From: Agrobacterium tumefaciens
GTDB taxonomy: Bacteria; Pseudomonadota; Alphaproteobacteria; Rhizobiales; Rhizobiaceae
Length of the DNA: 64,000 nucleotides
Assembly (NCBI RefSeq): GCF_005221385.1
Contig: NZ_CP039903.1
Coordinates: forward strand, 2,046,001 to 2,110,000
Direction: 5' to 3'
Positions 9,111 to 16,953 of the stretch are shown here, piece after piece. How positions within the stretch are numbered: the stretch's first letter is position 1; the number at the start of each line of letters is the position of its first letter. Under the pieces are notes generated by a model. That model did no database searches, was not told the origin of the DNA, and was given only the letters and a program-made list of their open reading frames with translations. The position numbers and the translations under genes were made by a program.

Positions 9111-9138
9111 TGGCCTGATCGTGGATCAGATCAGGCCA
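9111..9138. terminator. Bidirectional hairpin between convergent genes
   Basis: TGGCCTGATC (9111-9120) and GATCAGGCCA (9129-9138) pair perfectly around an 8-base loop. It sits between the 3' ends of the MBL-fold gene (9097) and the MFS gene (9156), the expected place for a shared terminator. Confidence 0.7.
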
Positions 9139-9155
9139 TCACCCCTGAGCGGCAG

Positions 9156-10469
9156 TCAGGTCAACGCCACCTGCCGCGTTTCCGCATTGATCATCGTGGC
9201 CGCGATGGCTGCCAGCACCAGCAGCCCGGCAAATATGCCGATCGCGACGCCAAAGCCCTGCGCAATGGCATAACCGAGCAGAGACGGGGCCAGCAGGCCA
9301 CCCAGCCTTGCCATGGCGCCTGCAGCCCCCATGCCGGTCGCCCGTGATTCCGTCGGGTAGAGCTCCGGCGTAAAGGCATAAAGCGCGCCCCAGGTGCCGA
9401 GCAGCGCAAAGCTCATGATGAGAAGCGAGGCGGCAATCATCGCGCCGCCGGAAGCGAGCGTGAAAAGCAGGCATCCAAGCGCGGAGAGCAGGCAAAAACC
9501 GATCAGCGTCGGCTTGCGACCCCATTTTTCAACACCATAGGCGGCAAGCGCATAACCGGGAATCTGCGCCAGCGCCACCAGTACGAGGAAACCGTAACCG
9601 CGCACAAAGCCGAAACCGTCTCCCGCCAGCTTCGCCGGCATCCAGGTAAAAACGCCGTAATAGGAAACGGAGACGAGAAACCAGATGGTGAGGATCATCA
9701 TGCTGCGCTGCCGGAGCGCCGGTGAAAATATCCCCTGCCCCTTGGCCACGTCAGGCTGGAAAAGTCCGGTCGCGGCATCGAGCGGCGCACGGCCATTCGT
9801 CACCAGCATACGGTTGACGACGGCCTTGGCTTCCTCCAATCGCCCGCTACGCAGCAGGTAAAGCGGCGATTCCGGCACCAGAAAGCGAAGCCCAAGACCA
9901 AGGACGGCCGGAAAGGCCGTCACGGCAAAAATATAACGCCAGGCATCGGCGACGCCGGCGAGGCTGGCGCCCCAGGCCGCCAGCGCCACGATCAGCGTCC
10001 CGACGGCCCAGAAGCCTTCCAGAAAGACCAACCAGCGGCCGCGATTTTTGGCAGGCAGGAACTCGGCCATCATCGCATAATCCACCGGCAGCGTGCCGCC
10101 CACGGCGGCACCGGTGAGAAAACGCAGGATGAGCAGAATGGTGAAATCTGGCGAAAATATCGAAAGCACGCCGAACAGGGCATCACAGGCCACGGTGACA
10201 ATCAGCACTCGGCGACGGCCATAACGATCCGCCAGCCGCCCAAAACCGGCAGCCCCCAGCAACATGCCGAAGAAGAACGCCGTTCCGGTCTGCAGCGCCT
10301 GCGGCACCGTCAGGCCAAAGGTTGCGGCAATCGAGGCGGCGGTGAAACCAACCGCCAGAACCTGCATGGCATCCGCCGCCCAGACGAGGCCGAAAATGCC
10401 CATCAGCCGCCGCTGATAGGCGCCTGCGCCCGCGCGCTCCAGCGCATCGTTCATGGTAATCGCCGTCAT
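9156..10469 (-). CDS. MFS transporter (sugar/aromatic-acid porter type)
   Basis: A 437-residue protein with the twelve-helix pattern of the major facilitator superfamily. The loop 2-3 signature is present as GRLADRYGRRR at about residues 76-86, and the related loop after helix 8 as YGVEKWGRKPTL. A further SGRLEEAKAVVNRML segment resembles the large central loop of sugar-porter or aromatic-acid:H+ symporter families. It is probably an inner-membrane proton symporter; the substrate is not evident. It converges with the MBL-fold gene and is not obviously in an operon. Confidence 0.85.
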   Translation of the reverse strand: MTAITMNDALERAGAGAYQRRLMGIFGLVWAADAMQVLAVGFTAASIAATFGLTVPQALQTGTAFFFGMLLGAAGFGRLADRYGRRRVLIVTVACDALFGVLSIFSPDFTILLILRFLTGAAVGGTLPVDYAMMAEFLPAKNRGRWLVFLEGFWAVGTLIVALAAWGASLAGVADAWRYIFAVTAFPAVLGLGLRFLVPESPLYLLRSGRLEEAKAVVNRMLVTNGRAPLDAATGLFQPDVAKGQGIFSPALRQRSMMILTIWFLVSVSYYGVFTWMPAKLAGDGFGFVRGYGFLVLVALAQIPGYALAAYGVEKWGRKPTLIGFCLLSALGCLLFTLASGGAMIAASLLIMSFALLGTWGALYAFTPELYPTESRATGMGAAGAMARLGGLLAPSLLGYAIAQGFGVAIGIFAGLLVLAAIAATMINAETRQVALT

Positions 10470-10647
10470 GCCCCGCCCCTTTGAAGAAATCTACTTTGAT
10501 TTGCTATCGTATAAGGGGAGGAAACGGAATTGAATTCTGTGGAGGGAGACGCGCTGTTTCGAGACAGACCATCGGAAGAAGATTTTACCACACAAAAAGA
10601 CGTGCACGGCAGTCTCGATATTTGCCATAGCGCGCAACGCCCCTTCC

Positions 10648-10758
10648 GTCATGCCGGACTTGATCCGGCATCCAGTCACGGCGCGTCTGCGCCGTGGGAA
10701 GAGTCTTTTCAGCCCAAAGACTTGGGCTGGCTGGATTCCGGCTCAAGGCCGGAATGAC
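10648..10758. repeat. Palindromic intergenic element with nested hairpins (family C)
   Basis: The element begins GTCATGCCGGACTTGATCCGG and ends with a partly complementary CCGGCTCAAGGCCGGAATGAC. Between them lie two more perfect hairpins: CACGGCG...CGCCGTG and CAGCCCAA...TTGGGCTG. Elements opening with GTCATGCCGGACTTGATCCGG are widespread in alphaproteobacterial genomes. The rest of the 10470-10805 gap shows no credible gene. Confidence 0.75.
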
Positions 10759-10805
10759 GGGGTTTATGTCGCGCTAAAAAGCACAAAGCCCCTTCGGATA
10801 ACCCC

Positions 10806-11375
10806 TCAGCCGTAAACCCTGAGCGGCTCCTCAAAACCCTCATCTTCCGCCGCAGCGGCCGGCATCACGGCCTCGCATTTGCGCCAGCCGATCCTGCCCT
10901 TCAGCCGCTGGTGCACATCGTCACCGACAGGCACCACCAGCACGCGGTTCGGGTCGACCGGTCCCGGAAAATCGAGCGCCGCATAAGCGACCTTCTCGAA
11001 ACCGAGCGGCATGTAATAGGGCGGATCGCCGATCAGGATCACGGCTTCGGAACCCTTCCGCCGGGCAGCCGCGATGGCGATCCGAACGAGTTCCCGGCCG
11101 ATGCCCATGTTCTTGTGCGAGGGCCGAACGGCAAGCGGGCCAAGCATATGGCCCTTCACATCGCCCGCCAGAACCGGCGTCATGCGCACCGAAGCAATGG
11201 TTTCGCCGTCATCGGCGCAGACGAAGGACAGCGACCGGTCATGCGGCCCCTGCTCACGGATGCGTGCTGCCGCACGGGTGTGCCGGCCGGGACCAAATGC
11301 TTCTTCGTTGATGACGTCGATGATGGCGTCGTGCGACGCGTCCTCGGTGAGGTAGACAAGATCGTGCTTGGACAT
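10806..11375 (-). CDS. GNAT family N-acetyltransferase
   Basis: A 189-residue acetyltransferase. The acetyl-CoA binding motif is SHKNMGIGRELVRIAIAAA, preceded by the strand MLGPLAVRP, and followed by GDPPYYMPLGFEK, a pattern typical of YhbS-like GNAT proteins. The ATG at 11375 is preferred over the longer ORF start at 11411 because the family alignment begins near DLVYLTEDASHD. The substrate is unknown. It stands alone, with repeat DNA downstream. Confidence 0.85.
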   Translation of the reverse strand: MSKHDLVYLTEDASHDAIIDVINEEAFGPGRHTRAAARIREQGPHDRSLSFVCADDGETIASVRMTPVLAGDVKGHMLGPLAVRPSHKNMGIGRELVRIAIAAARRKGSEAVILIGDPPYYMPLGFEKVAYAALDFPGPVDPNRVLVVPVGDDVHQRLKGRIGWRKCEAVMPAAAAEDEGFEEPLRVYG

Positions 11376-11671
11376 GAAGAGACCGAAACTTCCAGAATGC
11401 GGGTGCGACAATAGGTGACGGCTGCGCCGGTAAGGGCGTTCAGGAGCGTCAGCGTCGTCGGAGCATCCGTGGTTCGATCATAGTCAGTAATTTCCTCAGA
11501 TTTGTGAAAATCGCAATTATCAGGAAAATTCCCACCCGTCCAGAACAAATCTCGAAGCCATCTCATTCAGCCCAGGCAAGAGCGGAAACGCATTGTTCAA
11601 CGCCTTGCGGGTTCGCGAGACGACAAGGAACGGTTAGGATCGCCGTCAAGGAAACAATCAAGGAGATCGTC

Positions 11672-12664
11672 ATGGGCATGCTGGTGGAAGGCGTATGGAA
11701 AGACGTCTGGTACGACACCAAGGAAACCAAGGGGCATTTCAAGCGCGGCGCCTCACAATTCCGCAACTGGGTGACGGTCGACGGCACCCCCGGCCCTTCG
11801 GGCGAAGGCGGTTTCAAGGCGGAGAAGGATCGCTACCACCTCTATGTCTCCTTCGCCTGCCCCTGGGCGCACCGGACCCTGATCTTCCGCAAGCTGAAAA
11901 AGCTGGAAGACCTGATCTCGGTTTCCGTTGTCGATCCGCTGATGCTGGAAAATGGCTGGGAATTCAAGCCTGAGGGCGAACGCACCCCGGGCGCGACGGA
12001 GGACCACCTGTTCGGCTCTTCCACGCTCTGGCAGGTCTACACCCGGGCGGACCCCAAATATTCGGGCCGCGTCACCGTGCCGGTGCTCTGGGACAAACAG
12101 CGTGGCACCATCGTCTCCAATGAATCGGCGGAAATCATCCGCATGTTCAACTCTGCCTTCAACGACCTTACCGGATCGAACGCGGATTATTATCCCGCAG
12201 CGCTGCGCGCCGAGATCGATGCGCTGAACGACGTGATCTGTGACACCGTCAATAACGGCGTCTACAAGGCCGGTTTCGCCACCACGCAGGATGCTTATCA
12301 GCAGAATGCCGTGAAGGTGTTTGAAACGCTTGATATGCTGGAAGATCGCCTGAAAGACAGACGCTTCCTGTTCGGTGCGGAGCAGACGGAAGCGGACTGG
12401 CGCCTGTTCACGACGCTGGTGCGGTTCGACCCTGTCTATGTCGGTCATTTCAAATGCAATATCCGCCGCATCCACGACTATCCGCACCTGACGGGTTACC
12501 TGCGCGACCTTTACCAGACGCCGGGCGTTCCTGACACGGTGGATATGCGCCACATCAAGGAGCATTATTACCGCAGCCACCGTACCATCAACCCTACCGG
12601 CATCGTGCCCGTCGGACCCGAGCTGGACCTGACCATGGCCCATGGCCGCGAGACGCTTGCCTGA
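11672..12664 (+). CDS. Glutathionyl-hydroquinone reductase (GST-like, YqjG/ECM4 family)
   Basis: A 330-residue omega-class-like glutathione transferase. This family reduces glutathionyl-hydroquinones by forming a mixed disulfide on an active-site cysteine. That cysteine is residue 63 in the motif CPWAHRT, the same motif as in the E. coli homologue YqjG. The C-terminal all-helical domain carries the conserved ADWRLFTTLVRFDPVYVGHFK segment. The start is ATG 11672, preceded by AGGAG at 11661-11665; an upstream in-frame extension to 11504 lacks a comparable ribosome-binding site. It acts in the cytoplasm, probably in quinone detoxification or recycling. Confidence 0.9.
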   Translation: MGMLVEGVWKDVWYDTKETKGHFKRGASQFRNWVTVDGTPGPSGEGGFKAEKDRYHLYVSFACPWAHRTLIFRKLKKLEDLISVSVVDPLMLENGWEFKPEGERTPGATEDHLFGSSTLWQVYTRADPKYSGRVTVPVLWDKQRGTIVSNESAEIIRMFNSAFNDLTGSNADYYPAALRAEIDALNDVICDTVNNGVYKAGFATTQDAYQQNAVKVFETLDMLEDRLKDRRFLFGAEQTEADWRLFTTLVRFDPVYVGHFKCNIRRIHDYPHLTGYLRDLYQTPGVPDTVDMRHIKEHYYRSHRTINPTGIVPVGPELDLTMAHGRETLA

Positions 12665-12680
12665 AGGAAAGCCGCCGCCG

Positions 12681-13172
12681 TTACCAGTGATCGGTAACCG
12701 CCGCTTTGCCGGCAAGTTCCGCAAGGCGGCGGTGGGTGGCGGGTGTCACCCCTTCAGGCAAAGCCGAAAGGTCGAAAAAACCACTTTCGGCAATTTCATG
12801 ATCCGGCTTTTTCGGCCGGGTCTGGATGACATCAAGCCGGTAAAGCGCGACATGGTCGCGATTGCTGCCTTCCAGATTGAGATAGACGTGGAAAAGCTCA
12901 GGCTTTGAAGCCGCTTCGAGATTGCCTTCCTCGCGGATTTCCTTGTGCAGCGCCGCAAGCAGGGTTTCGCCGCGCTCCACGCCACCGCCCGGCAGATACC
13001 AGCCGGGCAGATAGGTGTGCCGCACCATAAAAATCCTGCCATTTTCATCGAAACAGGCCGCACGCACCCCAAGCGTGGCGCCCCGCGTGAGCAGGAAAAC
13101 GAAATGCAGAAAGCGGATGAAGACACGCATATGGAACGGACGGGCCTGTCGCTCGGTTGTCTCGTCATTCAC
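12681..13172 (-). CDS. NUDIX hydrolase
   Basis: A 163-residue protein if the GTG at 13172 is used; a longer frame reaches 13220. The Nudix box is clear in GGGVERGETLLAALHKEIRE followed by EG, giving the GX5EX7REUXEEXG pattern that binds the Mg-pyrophosphate. The N-terminal part has a hydrophobic segment (FIRFLHFVFLLTRG) seen in some membrane-associated Nudix proteins. The substrate is unknown. It is divergent from the phosphoesterase gene at 13238. Confidence 0.85.
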   Translation of the reverse strand: MNDETTERQARPFHMRVFIRFLHFVFLLTRGATLGVRAACFDENGRIFMVRHTYLPGWYLPGGGVERGETLLAALHKEIREEGNLEAASKPELFHVYLNLEGSNRDHVALYRLDVIQTRPKKPDHEIAESGFFDLSALPEGVTPATHRRLAELAGKAAVTDHW

Positions 13173-13237
13173 CCTGGTTTCCCCCGCCGGCCGGCTTTTA
13201 TTGGACGTGCGACATATCATAGGTTATCTCTGCCGCC

Positions 13238-14188
13238 ATGTTCAAACTTGCGCATATTTCAGACGTCCATTTAGGGCCACTGCCGAAACTCACTTTCCGG
13301 GAACTTGCATCCAAGCGTATCACCGGTTTCGTCAACTGGCACCGCAACCGCCGCAAGCATCTCTTCACCGATACGCTGGAAAAACTGCTCGACGATCTCG
13401 AGAGCAAATCGCCCGATCATCTGGCTATTACCGGCGATCTCGTCAATCTTGCGACCGGCATTGAAATTCGCGCCGCCGCCGACTGGCTGGAGGAAGTGGG
13501 CGATCCTGAAAAGACGTCCGTCGTTCCCGGCAATCATGACGCCTATGTTTCCGGCGCGCACGACAAGGCCATGCAGGCCTGGTACCCCTATGTGCGTGGC
13601 GATGGCGACCCGCCGGAATGGGACGACGACCGCAAGATTTTCCCCTATATGCGCGTGCGCGGTCCCGTCGCACTGATCGGCTGCTCCACCTCGATTGCCA
13701 CACCGCCCTTTTCGGCAACCGGCTATTTCGGCAACCGACAGGCGCGCGCGACGGCGGAGCTTTTGAAAAAAGCCGGCGAACAGGGCCTTTTTCGCGTTGT
13801 GATGATCCATCATCCGCCGATCCGGGGCGCCACTGCCGCCCATAAACGCATGTTCGGCGTTCGTCGCTTTGCCGCCGCTCTCGGCGTCGGTGGCGCGGAA
13901 CTCGTGCTGCACGGTCATACCCATTTGAATACGGTGTACTGGCTGAACACCCATCACGGGGAAGACCACATCCCGGTCGTCGGCATTTCCTCCGCCAGCC
14001 AGGGACCGGGCGGTGAAAAACCGCGCGCGGCCTATAATCTCTTTCATATTTCCGGTGGTCCCGGCACCTGGAACGTCACCTGCGAGCGCCATAGTCTTGA
14101 TGAGACGGGGACGGGCGTGGCGCTGGAGGATGTGCGGGTATTTTATGAAAACGGGCGGCCGCTGGGGTTTTCTTTGCCGAGGGAATAG
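13238..14188 (+). CDS. Calcineurin-like metallophosphoesterase
   Basis: A 316-residue protein with the full set of metallophosphoesterase motifs in order: ISDVHLGP near residue 8, GDLVN near 67, GNHDAY near 99, HHPP near 190 and HGHTHLN near 226. These supply the ligands of a dinuclear metal centre. No signal peptide is seen. The substrate is unknown; relatives act on cyclic nucleotides, nucleotide sugars or lipid precursors. A family A palindromic repeat follows its stop codon. Confidence 0.9.
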   Translation: MFKLAHISDVHLGPLPKLTFRELASKRITGFVNWHRNRRKHLFTDTLEKLLDDLESKSPDHLAITGDLVNLATGIEIRAAADWLEEVGDPEKTSVVPGNHDAYVSGAHDKAMQAWYPYVRGDGDPPEWDDDRKIFPYMRVRGPVALIGCSTSIATPPFSATGYFGNRQARATAELLKKAGEQGLFRVVMIHHPPIRGATAAHKRMFGVRRFAAALGVGGAELVLHGHTHLNTVYWLNTHHGEDHIPVVGISSASQGPGGEKPRAAYNLFHISGGPGTWNVTCERHSLDETGTGVALEDVRVFYENGRPLGFSLPRE

Positions 14189-14210
14189 GTTCGCGAGATC
14201 AAGGTTCGCG

Positions 14211-14386
14211 GGTGGGCTTTACCCCCTCTGCCCTGCCGGGCATCTCCCCCTCAAGGGGGGAGATCGACTCGTGGTTGGGTCTCGCCCATCTCAACATTTG
14301 CGAATGAAGTGGCAGTAGCGCCTCCTGCCGATCTCCCCCTTGAGGGGGAGATGCCCGGCAGGGCAGAGGGGGGTAAAGCCCCACCC
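14211..14386. repeat. Large palindromic intergenic repeat (family A, copy 2)
   Basis: Inverted arms of about 55 bases, 14211-14264 and 14331-14386, share the core CATCTCCCCCTCAAGGGG with the element at 6771-6991. Part of the central segment is also shared: CTCGCC/CATCTC near the first arm and the stretch before CTGCCGATCTCC at the second arm. It separates the convergent phosphoesterase and leuA genes. Confidence 0.85.
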
Positions 14387-14397
14387 TCAAAACAAGC

Positions 14398-16107
14398 TTA
14401 CTTAGCCCGCTCTTCCAGCACCCGATTAGCCGCCGAAACAATCGCCTCCAGCGACGCCGCCACGATATTCGTATTGACGCCTGCCCCGAACAGCTTGCCG
14501 CCCGGATGCTCCATCTCGACATAAGCGATGGCCGAAGCATTGGAGCCATGCTGCAGCGAATGCTCGGAATAATCATTCACCGACAGATCAACCCCGAGAT
14601 AGACCGACAGCGCATTGATGAACCCGTCGATCGGGCCGGTGCCCTTGCCCTCGATGCGCTTCACCTCGCCATTGTCGGTAATTTCGGCGGCAACGATGCG
14701 CACACCCTTGAAATCGCCGGCCGGATAGGTGTGGTGATCGACGAACTTGATGCGCGCATTCGGCTGCGTCACATAACGCTCGATAAAGCGTTCATAGATG
14801 CGCTTGGCCGGCAGTTCGACGCCTTCTTCATCGGTGATGCGCTGGATCTCCTCGCGGAATTCCACCTGCAGGTTGCGCGGCAGGTTGATGCCGTAATCCT
14901 GCTGGAGAATATAAGCGATGCCGCCCTTGCCGGACTGCGAGTTGATGCGGATGATCGCCTCGTAGGAACGGCCGACATCCTTCGGGTCGATCGGCAGATA
15001 GGGCACTTCCCAGACGGGATGGTTGGCAACCTTGATCGCCTTCATGCCCTTGTTGATCGCATCCTGATGCGAGCCGGAAAACGCCGTATATACCAGTTCG
15101 CCGACATAAGGATGGCGCTCGGGGATCGTCATCTCGTTGGAATATTCGTAGACGGCCTTGATGCGCTCGATATCGCGGCAATCCAGTTCCGGATCGACGC
15201 CCTGCGTATACATGTTCAGCGCCAGCGTCACGACGTCGACATTGCCGGTGCGCTCGCCATTGCCGAACAGCGTGCCTTCGACACGGTCCGCACCCGCCAT
15301 CAGGCCCAGCTCGGTCGCGGCAATGCCGGTGCCGCGGTCATTATGCGGATGCAGCGAGATGATGACGTTTTCGCGGTTGTCGATATTGCGGCACATCCAT
15401 TCGATCTGGTCGGCATAGATGTTCGGCGTCGCCATCTCAACGGTGGAAGGCAGGTTCAGGATCAGCTTGTTGTCCGCCGTCGGCTTCACCACCTCGACCA
15501 CGGCGTTGCAGATTTCCAGCGCCACTTCCAGTTCGGTGCCGGTAAAGCTCTCAGGCGAATATTCGAAGCGGAAACCACCACCGGCCTTGGCCGCCATGTC
15601 GGTGATCATCTTGGCGGCATCGACGGCAATCTGCTTGATGCCGTGCACATCCTTGCCGAACACGACACGGCGCTGCAATTCCGAGGTGGAATTGTAGAAA
15701 TGGATGATCGGCTTGTTGGCGCCTCGCAGCGCCTCGAAGGTGCGGGTAATCAGCTCCGGGCGGCACTGCACCAGCACCTGCAGGGAGACGTCGTCAGGCA
15801 CATTGCCTTCTTCCACGCACCAGCGGGCAAAATCGAAATCCGTCTGCGAGGCGGAAGGAAAACCGATCTCGATTTCCTTGAAACCCATTTCGAGCAGCAG
15901 CTTGAACATGCGGGCCTTGCGGTCATGCCCCATGGGGTTGACCAGCGACTGGTTGCCGTCGCGCAGGTCCACCGAACACCAGATCGGCGCCTTGTCGATG
16001 GTCTTGCCCGGCCATGTACGATCGGGGATATTGATGGTCGGGTAAGGACGATACTTCACGCTCGCGTCAGTCATGCCCTTGGAAATATTGGTGATCTTGC
16101 CGTCCAT
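14398..16107 (-). CDS. leuA: 2-isopropylmalate synthase
   Basis: A 569-residue enzyme that condenses acetyl-CoA with 2-oxoisovalerate, the first committed step of leucine synthesis. The catalytic (beta/alpha)8 barrel carries the divalent-metal motif SVDLRDGNQSL near residue 46 and the HPHND motif for the other ligands. The C-terminal regulatory domain, present here in full, normally mediates leucine feedback inhibition. The length is that of the long LeuA class found in many actinobacteria and alphaproteobacteria. AAGGAGG is placed 7 bases before the ATG at 16107. A leucine-rich leader ORF lies upstream, suggesting attenuation. Confidence 0.95.
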   Translation of the reverse strand: MDGKITNISKGMTDASVKYRPYPTINIPDRTWPGKTIDKAPIWCSVDLRDGNQSLVNPMGHDRKARMFKLLLEMGFKEIEIGFPSASQTDFDFARWCVEEGNVPDDVSLQVLVQCRPELITRTFEALRGANKPIIHFYNSTSELQRRVVFGKDVHGIKQIAVDAAKMITDMAAKAGGGFRFEYSPESFTGTELEVALEICNAVVEVVKPTADNKLILNLPSTVEMATPNIYADQIEWMCRNIDNRENVIISLHPHNDRGTGIAATELGLMAGADRVEGTLFGNGERTGNVDVVTLALNMYTQGVDPELDCRDIERIKAVYEYSNEMTIPERHPYVGELVYTAFSGSHQDAINKGMKAIKVANHPVWEVPYLPIDPKDVGRSYEAIIRINSQSGKGGIAYILQQDYGINLPRNLQVEFREEIQRITDEEGVELPAKRIYERFIERYVTQPNARIKFVDHHTYPAGDFKGVRIVAAEITDNGEVKRIEGKGTGPIDGFINALSVYLGVDLSVNDYSEHSLQHGSNASAIAYVEMEHPGGKLFGAGVNTNIVAASLEAIVSAANRVLEERAK

Positions 16108-16205
16108 TTCGCTTCCTCCTTGCGCAGTCCGCGGGCTTCTTCAAGCCATCGGCGGATGCGCGGCCCTTTAGAGCCTAAATCCAGTATAAAATGAGATTTC
16201 GAGAT

Positions 16206-16250
16206 GAGGAGCGTTTGCGCCAGCGGGCTTTCGGCCGCCGGGCGCTCCTC
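16206..16250 (-). promoter_or_regulatory. Candidate leuA attenuator hairpin
   Basis: On the minus strand GAGGAGCG (16250-16243) pairs perfectly with CGCTCCTC (16213-16206), enclosing a GC-rich inner hairpin. The stop codon of the leader ORF lies on the first arm, so a ribosome finishing the leader would affect folding. The RNA after the hairpin is moderately U-rich (ATCTCATTTTATAC). Its role as a terminator is inferred. Confidence 0.45.
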
Positions 16251-16368
16251 ACTGGACCCGGCAACCGCGTGTAAGGTCGAGGCTAAGAAGCGAGAGTGCA
16301 CCGCACGGCGAGGCCTTCGCAGAAATCTGCGCGCTCATGCCGAAAATGGTTGCGATGCTGTTGCTCAT
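16249..16368 (-). CDS. leuL: Candidate leucine leader peptide upstream of leuA
   Basis: A 39-codon ORF ending 142 bases before leuA. Near its 3' end five of eight consecutive codons are leucine (peptide LSLLSLDL, codons at 16296-16273), the signature of a leucine attenuator. There is no Shine-Dalgarno sequence, but the ATG lies 8 nt after a -10-like hexamer, so translation is probably leaderless, as for trpL in rhizobia. A hairpin overlaps the stop codon. A shorter in-frame ATG at 16338 is possible. The assignment rests on position and codon content only. Confidence 0.6.
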   Translation of the reverse strand: MSNSIATIFGMSAQISAKASPCGALSLLSLDLTRGCRVQ

Positions 16369-16376
16369 GGCGACGT

Positions 16377-16405
16377 GTATAAACAGCGGCTGGCGGTCTG
16401 ACAAG
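16377..16405 (-). promoter_or_regulatory. Candidate promoter for the leuL-leuA transcript
   Basis: On the minus strand CTTGTC (16405-16400) and TTATAC (16382-16377) are separated by exactly 17 bases, close to the rhizobial housekeeping consensus CTTGAC-N17-CTATAT. The leader ATG follows 8 bases later, implying a transcript that begins at or next to the start codon. Confidence 0.55.
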
Positions 16406-16424
16406 TGATCTTGTGATGCGCAGG

Positions 16425-16667
16425 TTATTTTACTTGCCTGCCATTCTCGAGTCTTTCGGCGATCCACAATTTGACAAGCGACTGCCGGGTCACTCCGAGA
16501 CGTCGCGCTTCGTTGTCGAGATCGTTGACGACCCATGTCGGAAAATCGATGTTGACGCGCTTGGGTTCGATGTTGAGATGCCGCGCCGTCGACCAGTCGA
16601 GATATTCGCTGATGTCTTCGCCATCATCGGCCACCCTGTCGAATTCTTCTACGCTTATGGTCTTCAT
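16425..16667 (-). CDS. brnA: BrnA-like antitoxin (ribbon-helix-helix)
   Basis: An 80-residue protein overlapping the 3' end of the BrnT-like gene by 44 bases. Its C-terminal half (RVNIDFPTWVVNDLDNEARR, then LGVTRQSLVKLWIAERL) fits a ribbon-helix-helix DNA-binding domain, while the N-terminal half (EDISEYLDWSTARH) would wrap the toxin. BrnA antitoxins neutralise the ribonuclease BrnT and repress the operon as a complex. The gene order toxin-first is the normal one for this family. Confidence 0.8.
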   Translation of the reverse strand: MKTISVEEFDRVADDGEDISEYLDWSTARHLNIEPKRVNIDFPTWVVNDLDNEARRLGVTRQSLVKLWIAERLENGRQVK

Positions 16668-16917
16668 AATGATGCCTCTCTAATTCACGGGCACGGCGCA
16701 CGGAAATGATGCGAATACGGCCGCCTCGCAATGTATGGACAGCCAGCCACAATTTCTCTCCGAGAAGAGCGATGAGCGCGAGCCGCTCTTCTCCAATACC
16801 GTTCGCGGTAACCGTCAAACCGTATTTATCGTGCCACAATGCCTGCGCGTCGACAAAATCAATGCCGTGCTTGTCTTTATTCCCAGCGCTCTTTACCGGA
16901 TCAAATTCGAATACCAT
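16624..16917 (-). CDS. brnT: BrnT family toxin (RelE-fold ribonuclease)
   Basis: A 97-residue protein with the BrnT pattern: EFDPVKSAGNKDKHGIDF at the N-terminus, a central beta-sheet region and the characteristic IRIISVRRARELERHHYED near the C-terminus, which carries the residues needed for RNA cleavage in the family. It would halt translation by cutting mRNA until bound by BrnA. It is an independent two-gene unit lying between leuA and the BenE-type transporter. The full family length and motifs suggest it is intact. Confidence 0.85.
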   Translation of the reverse strand: MVFEFDPVKSAGNKDKHGIDFVDAQALWHDKYGLTVTANGIGEERLALIALLGEKLWLAVHTLRGGRIRIISVRRARELERHHYEDHKRRRIRQGGR

Positions 16918-16953
16918 AAGAATATAATATAAAAACTATACCATTTCCACTAC

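Noticed and set aside
10530..10757. 75-codon frame across the family C repeat
   Set aside because: Its C-terminal half is only a translation of the palindromic element, a frequent source of false small proteins.
14506..16194. 562-codon frame on the plus strand over leuA
   Set aside because: It is antisense to leuA, which has full family motifs. The peptide is of low-complexity shadow type.
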